A DNA stretch of 64,000 nt from Harmonia axyridis (taxonomy: Eukaryota; Arthropoda; Insecta; Coleoptera; Coccinellidae): contig NC_059502.1 of the NCBI RefSeq assembly GCF_914767665.1, forward strand, positions 14,694,001 to 14,758,000, in the 5' to 3' direction. The notes beneath the pieces are model-generated. The model saw only the letters and a list, made by a program, of their open reading frames with translations. It made no database searches and was not told the origin of the DNA. Below, one piece after another: positions 25,001-35,500 of this stretch. Made by a program: the position numbers and the translations under genes. Positions within the stretch are counted from its first letter, which is position 1. The number at the start of each line of letters is the position of its first letter.

Positions 25001-25711
25001 AACCTGGTCGTCAAGGAAAAGTTTCAAATATCAAACTCCAGATTTGGTACCCTGCATTCTGGATCTTTTATGATAGACGGTCCCAGAAGATTCGAGGTGA
25101 TCAACTCGAACATTTCTACCTTGGATGGTGAAGCGTTTGCAGTGACCGTTGAAGGCGATGTTCTCTTCAAAAATAACAATATTGGTGTTGTGAACCCTGG
25201 TGCTTTCCTCAAGATTACCACTAGTAAAGACTTAGTGCGAAACACAGATTTCTTTCTCACCCTAGACAGTAATGTTTTCTCCTACATGTGGAGTAATTCT
25301 ATGGAGGTACACGGCTTGATTACAAAAATCGTGAACCTCAAAATCAACGAATCTTGTAACTGCGAATCGTTCATAAGTACGTATGCGTCATATAAGGATT
25401 TCTTCTCGGAAATCAAGTGTTCAGATACCGGTAACTTCATATCGGTTAAGGACTTCGAAAATGAGAAGTGTACTGTTTTATCCGGGCATACCAACATGCT
25501 AATAATTATAGGTGTCATTTCTGTTTTGCTGCTACTGATGATCATCCTTCTAACGTTGTATTACCGCAAGGCTTTCAAAGAAGGCAGATACGGCAAGAAT
25601 AACGTACCGCAAAAGAACGTAAGTCTGATTGTGCCTGATGGCAGAACCTATAGAGAAACCGAAGTCCACGTGATATTGGAAAGAGCTGATCTCTTGACCA
25701 CTGATCTTTGA
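21872..25711 (+). CDS. LRR-like single-pass membrane protein, two coding exons
   Basis: Joining exons 21872-22057 and 24503-25711 in phase 0 gives 464 residues. A signal peptide (about residues 1-23, hydrophobic WVWMILTLAAECAA) precedes a Cys-rich cap (GCQW, NCTC). About nine irregular LRR-like repeats follow, with repeating patterns such as I-x-L-x-x-C/N and SIS/AFSSL spacing. An LRRCT-like Cys cluster (SCNCESF, then two more Cys) precedes a transmembrane helix rich in I/L (about residues 400-422) and a short basic cytoplasmic tail of about 42 residues. A type I surface protein is expected. It resembles the C-terminal exon at 1503-2805 in layout but lacks the long signalling tail. The start is the first ATG before the signal peptide, apart from the ATGTAG 8 nt upstream. 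No named family was recognised. Confidence 0.85.
22117..22614. mobile_element. MITE of the AGAGGGAG family, in the LRR-like gene intron
   Basis: The left end has CATACATAGAGGGAGCATATG and the right end CTCCCTCTGTCTATG, inverted relative to each other. The body shares long stretches with 42566-43210 and, inverted, with 43322-43457. It contains no coding frame of its own. Confidence 0.7.
22663..22727. repeat. Short imperfect tandem repeat (GATCCTGTATTCCTACA)
   Basis: Three adjacent units based on GATCCTGTATTCCTACA, the first with extra TACAGTACAGTACT. They sit at the broken edge of the transposon relic that follows. Confidence 0.6.
22736..23060. mobile_element. Partial copy of the TACAGGGTG foldback family
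   Basis: It matches the left arm of the palindrome at 60769: ATGGCCTATTAGACGTTTATGG, then TTTCAAATGGCATACCCAG, GATAGCTTTTTTGATGGCAA and the GAGTTAATAGGATTCT block. Only one arm is present and its outer terminus is gone. Confidence 0.65.
23061..24480. other. Intron remainder, no gene recognised
   Basis: AT-rich intron of the LRR-like gene. Frames at 23341-23559 and 23523-23753 lack supporting features. Confidence 0.45.
24503..25711 (+). CDS. LRR-like gene, main coding exon
   Basis: The acceptor TTTTAATTCCAG ends at 24502. The exon is in phase 0 with exon 21872-22057 and ends at TGA 25709-25711. It encodes the repeats, Cys cap, transmembrane helix and short tail. Confidence 0.85.
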   Translation, partial: EFHIKHGQIPVYETGGLQINNCKKVVFDVHAIENLRNLRQIHLKNIQSLTLQPESFSWFGYRATYQPDDEADDDNIPSLSITLENCVIESISQHSFKGRIKNIQLDKCHVKEMESFAFSSLRQSGTVTLRDTIIDNLKPQAFKLFTTKQLILDGVQIDKVPSRSFSNLVVKEKFQISNSRFGTLHSGSFMIDGPRRFEVINSNISTLDGEAFAVTVEGDVLFKNNNIGVVNPGAFLKITTSKDLVRNTDFFLTLDSNVFSYMWSNSMEVHGLITKIVNLKINESCNCESFISTYASYKDFFSEIKCSDTGNFISVKDFENEKCTVLSGHTNMLIIIGVISVLLLLMIILLTLYYRKAFKEGRYGKNNVPQKNVSLIVPDGRTYRETEVHVILERADLLTTDL

Positions 25712-25782
25712 TAATTTTAAATATTTACAATGAATTTTTTTGTACTAGTCCTATGTGTAATTGTGTAAAGAGTATTCAAAGA

Positions 25783-25788
25783 AATAAA
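25783..25788 (+). terminator. Polyadenylation signal of the LRR-like gene
   Basis: AATAAA 72 bp after the stop codon. Confidence 0.65.
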
Positions 25789-26418
25789 TATATCGATCTC
25801 AAATTATTTCAGTTAAGTTTTTGTTCCACAACCACACACAATTACTAGATCATCCTTTATGGAAGAATTATTTGAGCTATTTCCATTATTAGATAATGGA
25901 AATCGCCATTAAGTAACGAAACATCTTGCCAAAGACCATAATCTCGTTCCTAAGTGTCCTAGAGTTAATAGAGAGGCAGAAGGACAGACAGGATCTCCGA
26001 TAGGGCAAGCCTAGCACCGGTAACGGAAAGTCTTAACCAAAACCAACACCGGTTCAACAAAGTCACATTACAACAAAATTCACGGACATAAGAGCAAACG
26101 TTCAGGCCAAATAATGGAAATATCGCAAATAACATTTCCAAATATTTTCCATTACCAAGAATATCCTATTCAAGAACTTGCTTTGGGGTCTACCCTTGGC
26201 GGTATTATTAGATGATATAACATCACATTGTGATTCCTAAAAAGAATCTCATGATGAAGGACAGAAATCAATGAAATTAACCTCTACGTCAGTCCAAGTT
26301 AACCTGACATTACACCTTCAAATTCTTGAAGGTATGTATCTTGAATAGTAGAGTATCTAAACTCTGACTTTCACCGAGTACCAAGTGATACAAATCAATA
26401 ACTACACATCGAACTCAC
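25789..26418. other. Gap between convergent genes
   Basis: This is the stretch between the end of the plus-strand LRR-like gene and the last visible minus-strand highwire exon. I looked for the next highwire exon, where conserved codons such as RWLQP would be expected, and saw none. Small inverted patches around TTTCCATTA are the only structure. Confidence 0.5.
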
Positions 26419-26560
26419 CTGTAGGGCAGATTACCATCTAGAGCTTGACTGACGGTAGGTGGACTGTTGAGCGCCAAACCTTTCGATAAAAGTTGAGCAT
26501 GCATCGCAAAAGTAACTGATGCAACCATTTCTGCTGTTTCCATGTCCACGTCTGCTTCAT
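26419..26560 (-). CDS. hiw: highwire exon E26 (last visible)
   Basis: Encodes EADVDMETAEM, then LLSKGLALNSPPTVSQAL. Acceptor ATGTTTTGCAG, donor CTACAG|GTGAGT, leaving two bases for the next exon, which is not found in the window. Confidence 0.9.
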
Positions 26561-29500
26561 CTGCAAAACATACATGAAATATACTGTAAATTAGATTATT
26601 CAAAACTCTCACCTCCGAATGTTGGTAGTAAGAGGTCCTTCTTCATCAAGCTGGCGGCGCACATTCCACCCAAAAAGGCCAACTCTGATTCCAGATGCTT
26701 AAGTCCAGCCAAAGGAGCGTTCAGTCCTGGTAAAGGCCACTCGTAACCAATCACAAGACATTTAAAACCATAAGCGCTGGCTTTCTCGTCTTTCAAGTAG
26801 TCTGACGCTGTTTCCAACGAAAATATTACTTCATTTCCAGGTAAAATGACAGCATGACAAGGCCATTGTGAACTAAACAAAATATTTCTTTTGTATACAG
26901 GAATTAGGTTACGACGATTTTTAACAGCAGCAACAGCGCACAACTATATTAAAAGCTCAATTAGAGACAATATCAAATAAGTTGAACTTGTCTGCATATA
27001 ATAATCCTCTAATGAATTCTCTGCTAAGGATTCAAGTAACCATAATATGTGTTGCTTCATTCTATTATAGGATCATCCAGAGTAAACTGTGAATTCAGAC
27101 TATTTCATAGTCCAATGACTAATTGATTTCTAATTGAATTCAATGAGTCTTCAATAAAAAATCGATATAAGACTTTTGATTGACGAATATATTTTGGTTA
27201 ATTAACTAGACATATCCTAACAATCAATGATAACATCATATCATAAGATTAAGAGATGAGATAGGAAAGAAATATTTTTTTTATTACTCGATTTAAATCA
27301 AAGATTACGAAGCCAGCAGATCAACCACAAGTCGATGTAGCCCTCAGACTGACTTAATTCGCTTAACTAACATCGTCTAGATTCTAGTTTGAAAGTTGAT
27401 ATTAATATATTCTGTTTTATCATTTCTACAAAAAAAAATATTGTATGATTTTTCTCATATTTTCAAGCAGTAAGTATCTGAATGAATAAATATTCGCAAT
27501 ATTCATTATTCACAAATAAGAACTAATTTTCTAGTGAAACTTACCATCCGTTGAACTTATGAAGAACCGGCCAATAGGGAGGTGGTGGAGGAGTACCATC
27601 TTCGATATCTATCGAATTCGTATCAACATATTTGTTTACACGGTTCCCAATAGCTGGAACATACAACTGAAGAGTATCTTCAGGTTGTACAGTAGAGCAA
27701 GACGGGTCGAATTCTAAAGAAAGCCATTTGACAGATTCTGGAAATTTCACTCTAGAATGAAATGATTTGAACGTGAGAACTTCCCAATGTCAAGTGGAAA
27801 CTAGTCCATTGGACTAGTTTAGTGATGTTGATAATACATGACACGATAAAATTAAAATATAGAGCAAAACTGATAAATCAGTGAAATGATTTTGAAAATC
27901 CATCAATAAATGCCTGACTCTGAGAAATAGATTATTTAAATTTACGTATTTTAGCGCGGAACGTCTTTGGTCTGTGACGTCACGGCACTTGCCTGTGATC
28001 GCTACACCATAAATTACGTTTAAATACTTCGCCGCGCCAAGGCTCTCGCGCCGTTTGTAGTTGTACAGTGTAGTTTTAACTCGCGTTTTGTTTTTATGTC
28101 ATCATAATGGAAGAAGGCTTCGTGAAAGGAAAAAGCGACAATTTGCCTAAAATAGATATATTCGCAGTGATGGAGTTTTTTTCTTCAAATCCATCTTATG
28201 TCAGTGCTGAAATAAAAGGAGTTAAACTTTTCAAGTAAGTATCTACTTTTGAGTTTGCTTCATCATGGTTCAACTTATAACGATGATTTATTCAAAAAAC
28301 GTTTCATAAACAGTTTGTAGTTGAGTACTGGTTGTTGAAGTCTATCAATGGCAAAACATATATATGTGAGGAGTAAAAAGTAAAAAGAGAAAAAAGTAAT
28401 TTATATGTATGTATATAGTAAGTTATTTCAGCCATTGTGTAACGAACAAAACACGACACGAACGGCACAAGTGATTGTACACCAATGAATTTGTGAGCAT
28501 TCTGCGATTACCAGTCGTCTAGTGTGTGACGTCACGCCACTTACACGTACTATGAAATTATTCTTCCAAGCGCAACTTCAAAGTCCCATAACTTTTTCAT
28601 TTCTAGAGATATTTCAATGATTCTTCCACATTTTTGTTTCATTTTATTTAAATTTTTAGACTATTTGTACGGAGTGCGTTACAGCTAACTATCACAATTC
28701 AAAAAAACATGGTGGGAGAAAGAATGGCACCAGATGGGTTTTTATCGAGCCTTGATCAGAAGAGCAAACTGATTTTCTAAAAGTGACTCTTATTGTCAAT
28801 CTGTGTAACAGAGGGCCTCCCGTAAGTGGTAAGGTCTTGCATAAACTCAAAACAACAGGTTCGAACATGGTTCTGCTCTTCATATTACAGGCTTCAAAGT
28901 ATCGCAGATGAAGAAATAATGAATTCAGGGTTCACTCTTACAAGAGCAAGATTTTCTAGAAATTGGCCAGAGAATTGGCGTTCTGATTTGCGAGTTGACT
29001 CCCAAATAAATTCATCCAGCTCTGAGAAATTCAACAGTACCTATAATTCGAGACCGTAGCTGGCTTGTAGGGATGATCACTTTCCACCCAGGTGTAATGA
29101 GGACTAGAAGTGTTGATGCGATAGTCGAAGCCATCTGGATTATTTGACATTGACACCGATTTAGCTGTGGAAGGTGTAGAGCCTCCTATAAGATTAAGAG
29201 CTGCAACATGTGGTAGTAGATCATAGATAAGGCCCAAAATGTATACTGCACTCTGGAAAAAAAAATGTTGTCTAGCATAAACCTGCATTGTAGATCCAAG
29301 TAGAATACTAAACAAACCAAGCCGAATCTTCAATTATCTTCAATATTCATATTAACTACAACGAATAATGAACATAAAATACTCACCCTAGGATCGCTAG
29401 TTACCAAAGGACTAATATGAGCTGCGATCAAAGGAAGAAGAGTTGTCACCATGCAGGATGTGCTAAGCAGCTCAGCAGATGGAACTTCTTCGGCTTTGCT

Positions 29501-32500
29501 TCTTGCCAATGTCATCAAATCTGACGCCTTTTTGAATATAGCACTGGTCATAGAGAGGGCAGCTTTTCTTGCTTGTTGTTCTAACTTTGTAGTGGACGTT
29601 TTTCCATATTCCATTGGATTACTAGAGAATTAGTTACAAAACATATTATAAAATTGAGATAAGAATCAAGGTATTCTCCCTAAAACTGCATTATTTTTAA
29701 GAAAATATAGTTTTTATAGATAATCTTCTTGAATTCATCAGATTAATGAGAAATTAATAAAACTACACTAGTTTAAAAAGTTATTAAATACCAAAAGTAG
29801 CTTCAGACAATAGCTGATCTTATTACTAGATACTTTTCAGCTCTACCAGCTTTGGTTTCGTTCATCATGACATCATAATTCTTATTTTTTGATTTTATAT
29901 TCGATTCAATGTATCAAGTATCAGATATGATCGTTTGTATTTACCTATAATACAAAAGAACAGGTATTTGTCCCCTTGTCAAAGTTGTTCCATTGAAACT
30001 CAAAGCGCAAGTGGAGAAAATAAAGTTGGTACCGTCGGAACCTTTGACAGAACTCAAACCACCGTCGCCATTGTTCGTTCTTCCACCGTGGTTTCTCAGC
30101 CTAATGGCATATTTGGTATTTTCCTAAAGGCAAGATTGAATTTAATAGCATTCATTGAAAAATTCAAGGAGAACATACTTTGATGGACACTGCTCTATCG
30201 AACTTAATTTCTATTATATCAGGAGCGAAGTCTTCTGGACCGAAAGAGCCTCTTGTTACCTCCAAACTGTTCCATCTTTGAGTGTGCGTATGGCTGTCTG
30301 ATCCTCCAATGGAGCTACTCTGCTGAAAAATGTTCAATTCGTTCTCAGCAAGATTCGACTAGGCTAAGGTAGTGTTGTAATAATTTAAAAACATGATCGC
30401 CTGAATTCGCCAGAGGTTGATAAAACATCAAAAAAGTCCAAGAAATGAATATGAACGTTCGTAAATTGAAATTGCCTGAAATAGCGGTTAAATTGAAGCA
30501 AAAAGCAGTGTATTCACTATTTTGCTTGAGCATTCGTCCATGGGACACCTTTGCTCGAAATAGGTAACGCGCATGGTCACTGCTCATCAAAAGCAACAAC
30601 GCATATTTTTAATGCAAAGAATATTCCTACAAAAAGGTATCTGTTTGGCAAGTTGATTAAAACCAAGGTCAAATTTAACGAATTGAGATACCAACTGCTC
30701 CAGCTTCTTCTCCAAATCTGACCACCAGTGATTATTGGCTTCTTGCAGACCTCAAAAGAATGCTCCAGGGAAAAAATTGACTCTAATGAAGAAGTGATTG
30801 CCGAGGTTGCTCCCAATTTCAAAAGAAAAGACAGAAAAGGTATTGAAAAGTAAGAGGAGCATTGGAGAACATGTATCACTCTTGAAGATTCCTATATTGA
30901 GGAATAATGTCTAATTTCCAAGAAAAAATATGTTTTTAATGGCTAGAACAGGGACTTATGTCTTACAAATCAAGAGTAACTTATTATTGCATTCAATTTC
31001 TTCCAGAATTTATCTGCTATATATCATAACAAATCTATGGAGAAATTCAACTCCAACTTACATCTTCTAGGAGTTCGACCTCATAATCATAATGTCCAAT
31101 GCCCCCATACACACCAACTCCTGCTATGGATATTCCTGGATGATCTACTTGGAAACAAATCGCATCCGGAGATCCATTTCCGGTATTCCATGTTCGAGAT
31201 TGATTGGTTCTGGTGAATCTTGAGGGTGTGATGTGTAATATTCTTCCACATCCAGTTTGAAGTTCTTCCTGAAGTTATAGGTTCAAAGGTATAAGATGAA
31301 TAATGGGTAGGCACATAATTTACGTTGCATTGACTAATTCCATACAATTTTCGACATATTAATTTTAAGAAAAATGTAGTTCTGAGACTCTTACCTCCGT
31401 AGCACTGCATTGATGTACCAGTTCGGCTACAACGCGACCCAAAAGATGGCAACAATGTCGTGTCAGGTTTGGAAGAGGTGTTACCTTACTCTGGTTAAGG
31501 CTCTCAACGACAGGGTTTGCAACTAGATGTAACAGGCGTTCAAGTACTTCATCCCAGAGGCAAGATTCGAGACATAGTGATTCCATCTGCAGCAAGAAAT
31601 TCATCCACATATCATAAATATAACCTACTCCACTAAAATTTTAACATAAATGAGAAAAAAATTCTTACCTGACTTTTATAACTCATTTGCTCCACCAATA
31701 TCGGATAATGATGTATATCTGAGCAGCTCATCATAGGATGTCCGGTGTTGTCAGAAGGGCTTAAATTTCTATGGATCGAAGCATCGGAACTCGCATTCAA
31801 GTTCAACAGGGGGAATGTACTCCTCAATCTGACATTGGGAGCACAGAGAGCGCATAGAACTGCGCTCAATAGCCTCTGATTATTAGAAGATTGAAGCATT
31901 CCTTCCTAAAAATGTTGAAGTGACAAAATAGCATATTGTATTTGTTGGTGCGAAAAAACACATCAGATAAATGTGCAACTTTAAGAAGTAACGAGTGTTT
32001 TTTTCGAGGTATATAACTTTAAGTTGGCATTACTGTTCAAGATGGCGACCGATTTAAGAGCTGTCAAGTGATTTATTCTCAGTTTGGTTTGGCAATTCAT
32101 CATAAATAGACTCACGTCTGAGCAACGCTTGCAAATAGTACAATTTTATTTCGAAAATAATGGTTCTGTGCGGAATACGTATCGCGCACTACGTCCATTT
32201 TATTTTGTTTAGCGATGAAGCGCACTTCTGGTTGAATGGCTACGTCAACAAACAAAACTGCCGCATTTGGAGTGAAGCTAATCCTCAAGTTTATGTCGAA
32301 ACACCGTTACATCCAGAAAAACTGACTGTTTGATGGCGCTTTATGGGCTGGTGGAATCATTGGTCCGTACTTCTTCAAAAACGATGATGTCCAGAATGTT
32401 ACAGTCAATGGTGATCGGTATAGAGCCATGATTACTAACTTTTTCATTCCTGAATTGAACAACCATGATGTCCAGGAGCTGTGGTTCCAACAAGACGGCG

Positions 32501-35500
32501 CAACATGTCACACAGCTCGTGCCACAATCGATTTATTGAAAGACACGTTTGGTGACCGCCTAATTTCACGTTTTGGATCTGTGAATTGGCCTCCAAGATC
32601 TTGTGATTTAACACCGCTTGACTACTTTATGTGGGGCTGTGTAAAGCAATTGGTCTATGCGGATAAGCCACAAACCCTTGACCATTTGAAAAAGCAATCG
32701 AAAATTGGACGTCCAGATTGGACTACATCCGAGCCAGCCGTGGCGGTCATATGCCAGAAATCATATTTAAAATGTAATGCCACAAGATTATCTTGCGGAT
32801 AAATAAAATTCATGTCAATCGAATAATCCATCGTTGTTTTATTGCAATTTAAAGTTCTATAGCTCTAAAAAAAACACCCTTTATATTCCGACTATAAAAA
32901 AGCCGAATATCTGAAGAAAATAGAAAAATGAGTGGTGAGTGCCTCACCTTATTTATTTCAGTCAGTAAATCACACAAACACGACCATTTCAAGTAAGCAG
33001 TTGGGTAAAAAGCGTGAAAACATTGCACGAAAGTCTGGTGACATTCTTCAAGGATCTCAATGGTCAAATCCATATTAGTAGTACTACGTTTCGACAACTT
33101 TTTCGTTTGGAATGTCACCGGCAAGCTGTCCGACAAGATTTGTTTGAGCAAACTTCTCACATCACCTATACTCTCTGCAAGATGTACGTTCTCCAACAAT
33201 ATCTTCTTGTTGATCTGGCTAGGGTAGATCTCATTGGTATAGGTTCTGATCAGTCTGAGACAAGCCTTGCTGATGTATACCAGACGTTCCAGTTCCAAAT
33301 ACGTGTACGTGTCCTTGATGTTCTGACCCTCGGCAACGCCCCACTTGAAGGTGTTCCACGACCATTGCAGAAGAGACAGTAGGCTCTGGAAACACTCTTT
33401 GGTAACGGTTCTCGAAAAGTCTTTGGACAGAATATGGACCGTTTCGGATATCTCGTATTGTCTAGGAGGAGCTTGGCTCTCGGGGGTGATGACCTTGTAC
33501 AGTAATTGTGGTATTTGTCCAGCATTGACGTCGGTTCCATTATTGGATTTTTTCGACGATTTGAAATAAAACAGAACCTGGTCTTCGGAGGTGACCATGG
33601 CCTGACCTGTTGATCCGCAATCGCTGCTAGGTCCACTGATTCGGCACCAAGAAACGTACCAGCGATGGGCCTGAAATTTGAAAGAATATTAAACCTGTCG
33701 ACGTCTAGTGCTTTTGCGTCACGCCAAATTCAAACTGTTAAATTAAACATCAACAAACCGGCAAATATGACAAGTTTTGCGCTTAACAGCTGTCCCTGCG
33801 TCCCTACAATTCGCTAAAGCGGCCAGGGACCCCCTAATTTTTTGCTGCTTCAGGTTTAATTTTGAAAAGCCAGCTACCTGAGTAGTTGTCATCTTTTGAC
33901 ATGTGACAAATAGAAACAACGTCATTACTAAAAATGGAATATACGCTTTAACAAAGCATTGAAATGTTTATAATTCTCTACAGGGTCCACGTTTCTATAG
34001 AAGTCACTTACAGCGCAGCATCTATTTTTTTGGACCAAGATTTTTCAACATCTTGCCGCTTTATTTGAAAAATATCGATGTAGGGAATAAACGCAATAGA
34101 AAAATGATGTTCGTGAAAGAAAATAGCGGTAAATTCACTGACGCCATTTTATTGCAGTCATAGAATAGAATAATGTTTATTTTCCCAAAACAAAATTAAC
34201 AAAAAAAGTTCTATACAATCAGTCATGTTGAGCTTTATTGGTATTAGGCTAAATTGTGAGTCTCCCCTCTTTGAATTCTCTGGAATGAGTGTGGGAGTGT
34301 TCGAAATTCGTGAATGATGAATTTTTCGATCATAGGAATAATAAGGCATTCCACAAACAACAAAACGGCGCTACGTGCCACACCAGCAACGAAACATTTT
34401 CGCTAAAAAAGTTTCCTGGCCATTTTATCAATTGGCCACCGAGATCTTCTTTTTTACCAACATTAGACTTTTCTCTTTGAGACCACGTGAAAGATTAGGT
34501 ATATGCCAATGCTCCACAGCATATTCAAATCCTTAAATATGGCATTCGTGAAGTTATCCAGGACATACAGCAGCAAATGTTCGAATTGGTCATGGAAAAT
34601 TTCATGAAAAAGATATGGTGCTCCAACCGTAGCCGTAGCGGTCTTTGAGCTGATATCGTTTTGCTTCGTTATATATATATATTCCTTTCCACAATAAAAT
34701 AAACGTACATCGATTTCTCTTAAAATATAATCTTTTTTATATCAAAATTAAACATCTTAGTGGAAAACCCTTTAGTAAGAACTGTCTTAGACACAACACC
34801 CTTTAAGTAACCTCGCATAAAAAGTCTAGAGGTTTCAAATCAGGAAATCTTGGAGGTCATTCAATAAGGCCCCTCCTCCCTATCCAATTCTCGCAAAAAT
34901 GATCATTCTGAAAATCACATACTGGTAATTCCAAATATACCCTTCTCGTAGTCAGAAGTCATACTTTATGAAATATTCAACTGGGCTATTTTGTATAAGT
35001 TACCTAGTATAATGCGTAGATAATACAAAAAAGAAAGCATACGATTGTTTATAACATGAGATTGTTGAATATATACCTGCAACTGAACTGGTTCATCAAA
35101 TAGCATAGAACATTTTTGCCTTGGTCCACACTCATAAGGTATCTCTTCTGTTTCAGCAAGCAACTCTCCATCACCTTCTTGTTCACCACCATCGGGGCCA
35201 ATATCAAGAAGTTTCAGTTTGGCAGTATATTCTCCTCTTCCACCAAACAGGCCGAATCCTCCTAAAATACAATCAAACGATTTAAAAAGAATTAGTTTCG
35301 TACCCTAGTCAGCAGTGGCGTACCCAGACATAAGCCTGGGGGATGGGGGTTGGGGTGGTTGGATTAGGAAGAAAAACATTTTCAAATTTTCCTTCTTTTG
35401 AAGGAGTTTTCCACAGAATTTTGCTTACTCATAATAAGATTGTGATATACAGGGTGTTTCAAATTAAGTCAGCACCATTGCTAACTCCATTATTATTGAT

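Noticed and set aside
34289..34480. 63-codon frame as a gene in the highwire intron
   Set aside because: It is the middle of a rosa-like mariner relic (QQNGATCHT, INWPPRS) with a broken catalytic motif.
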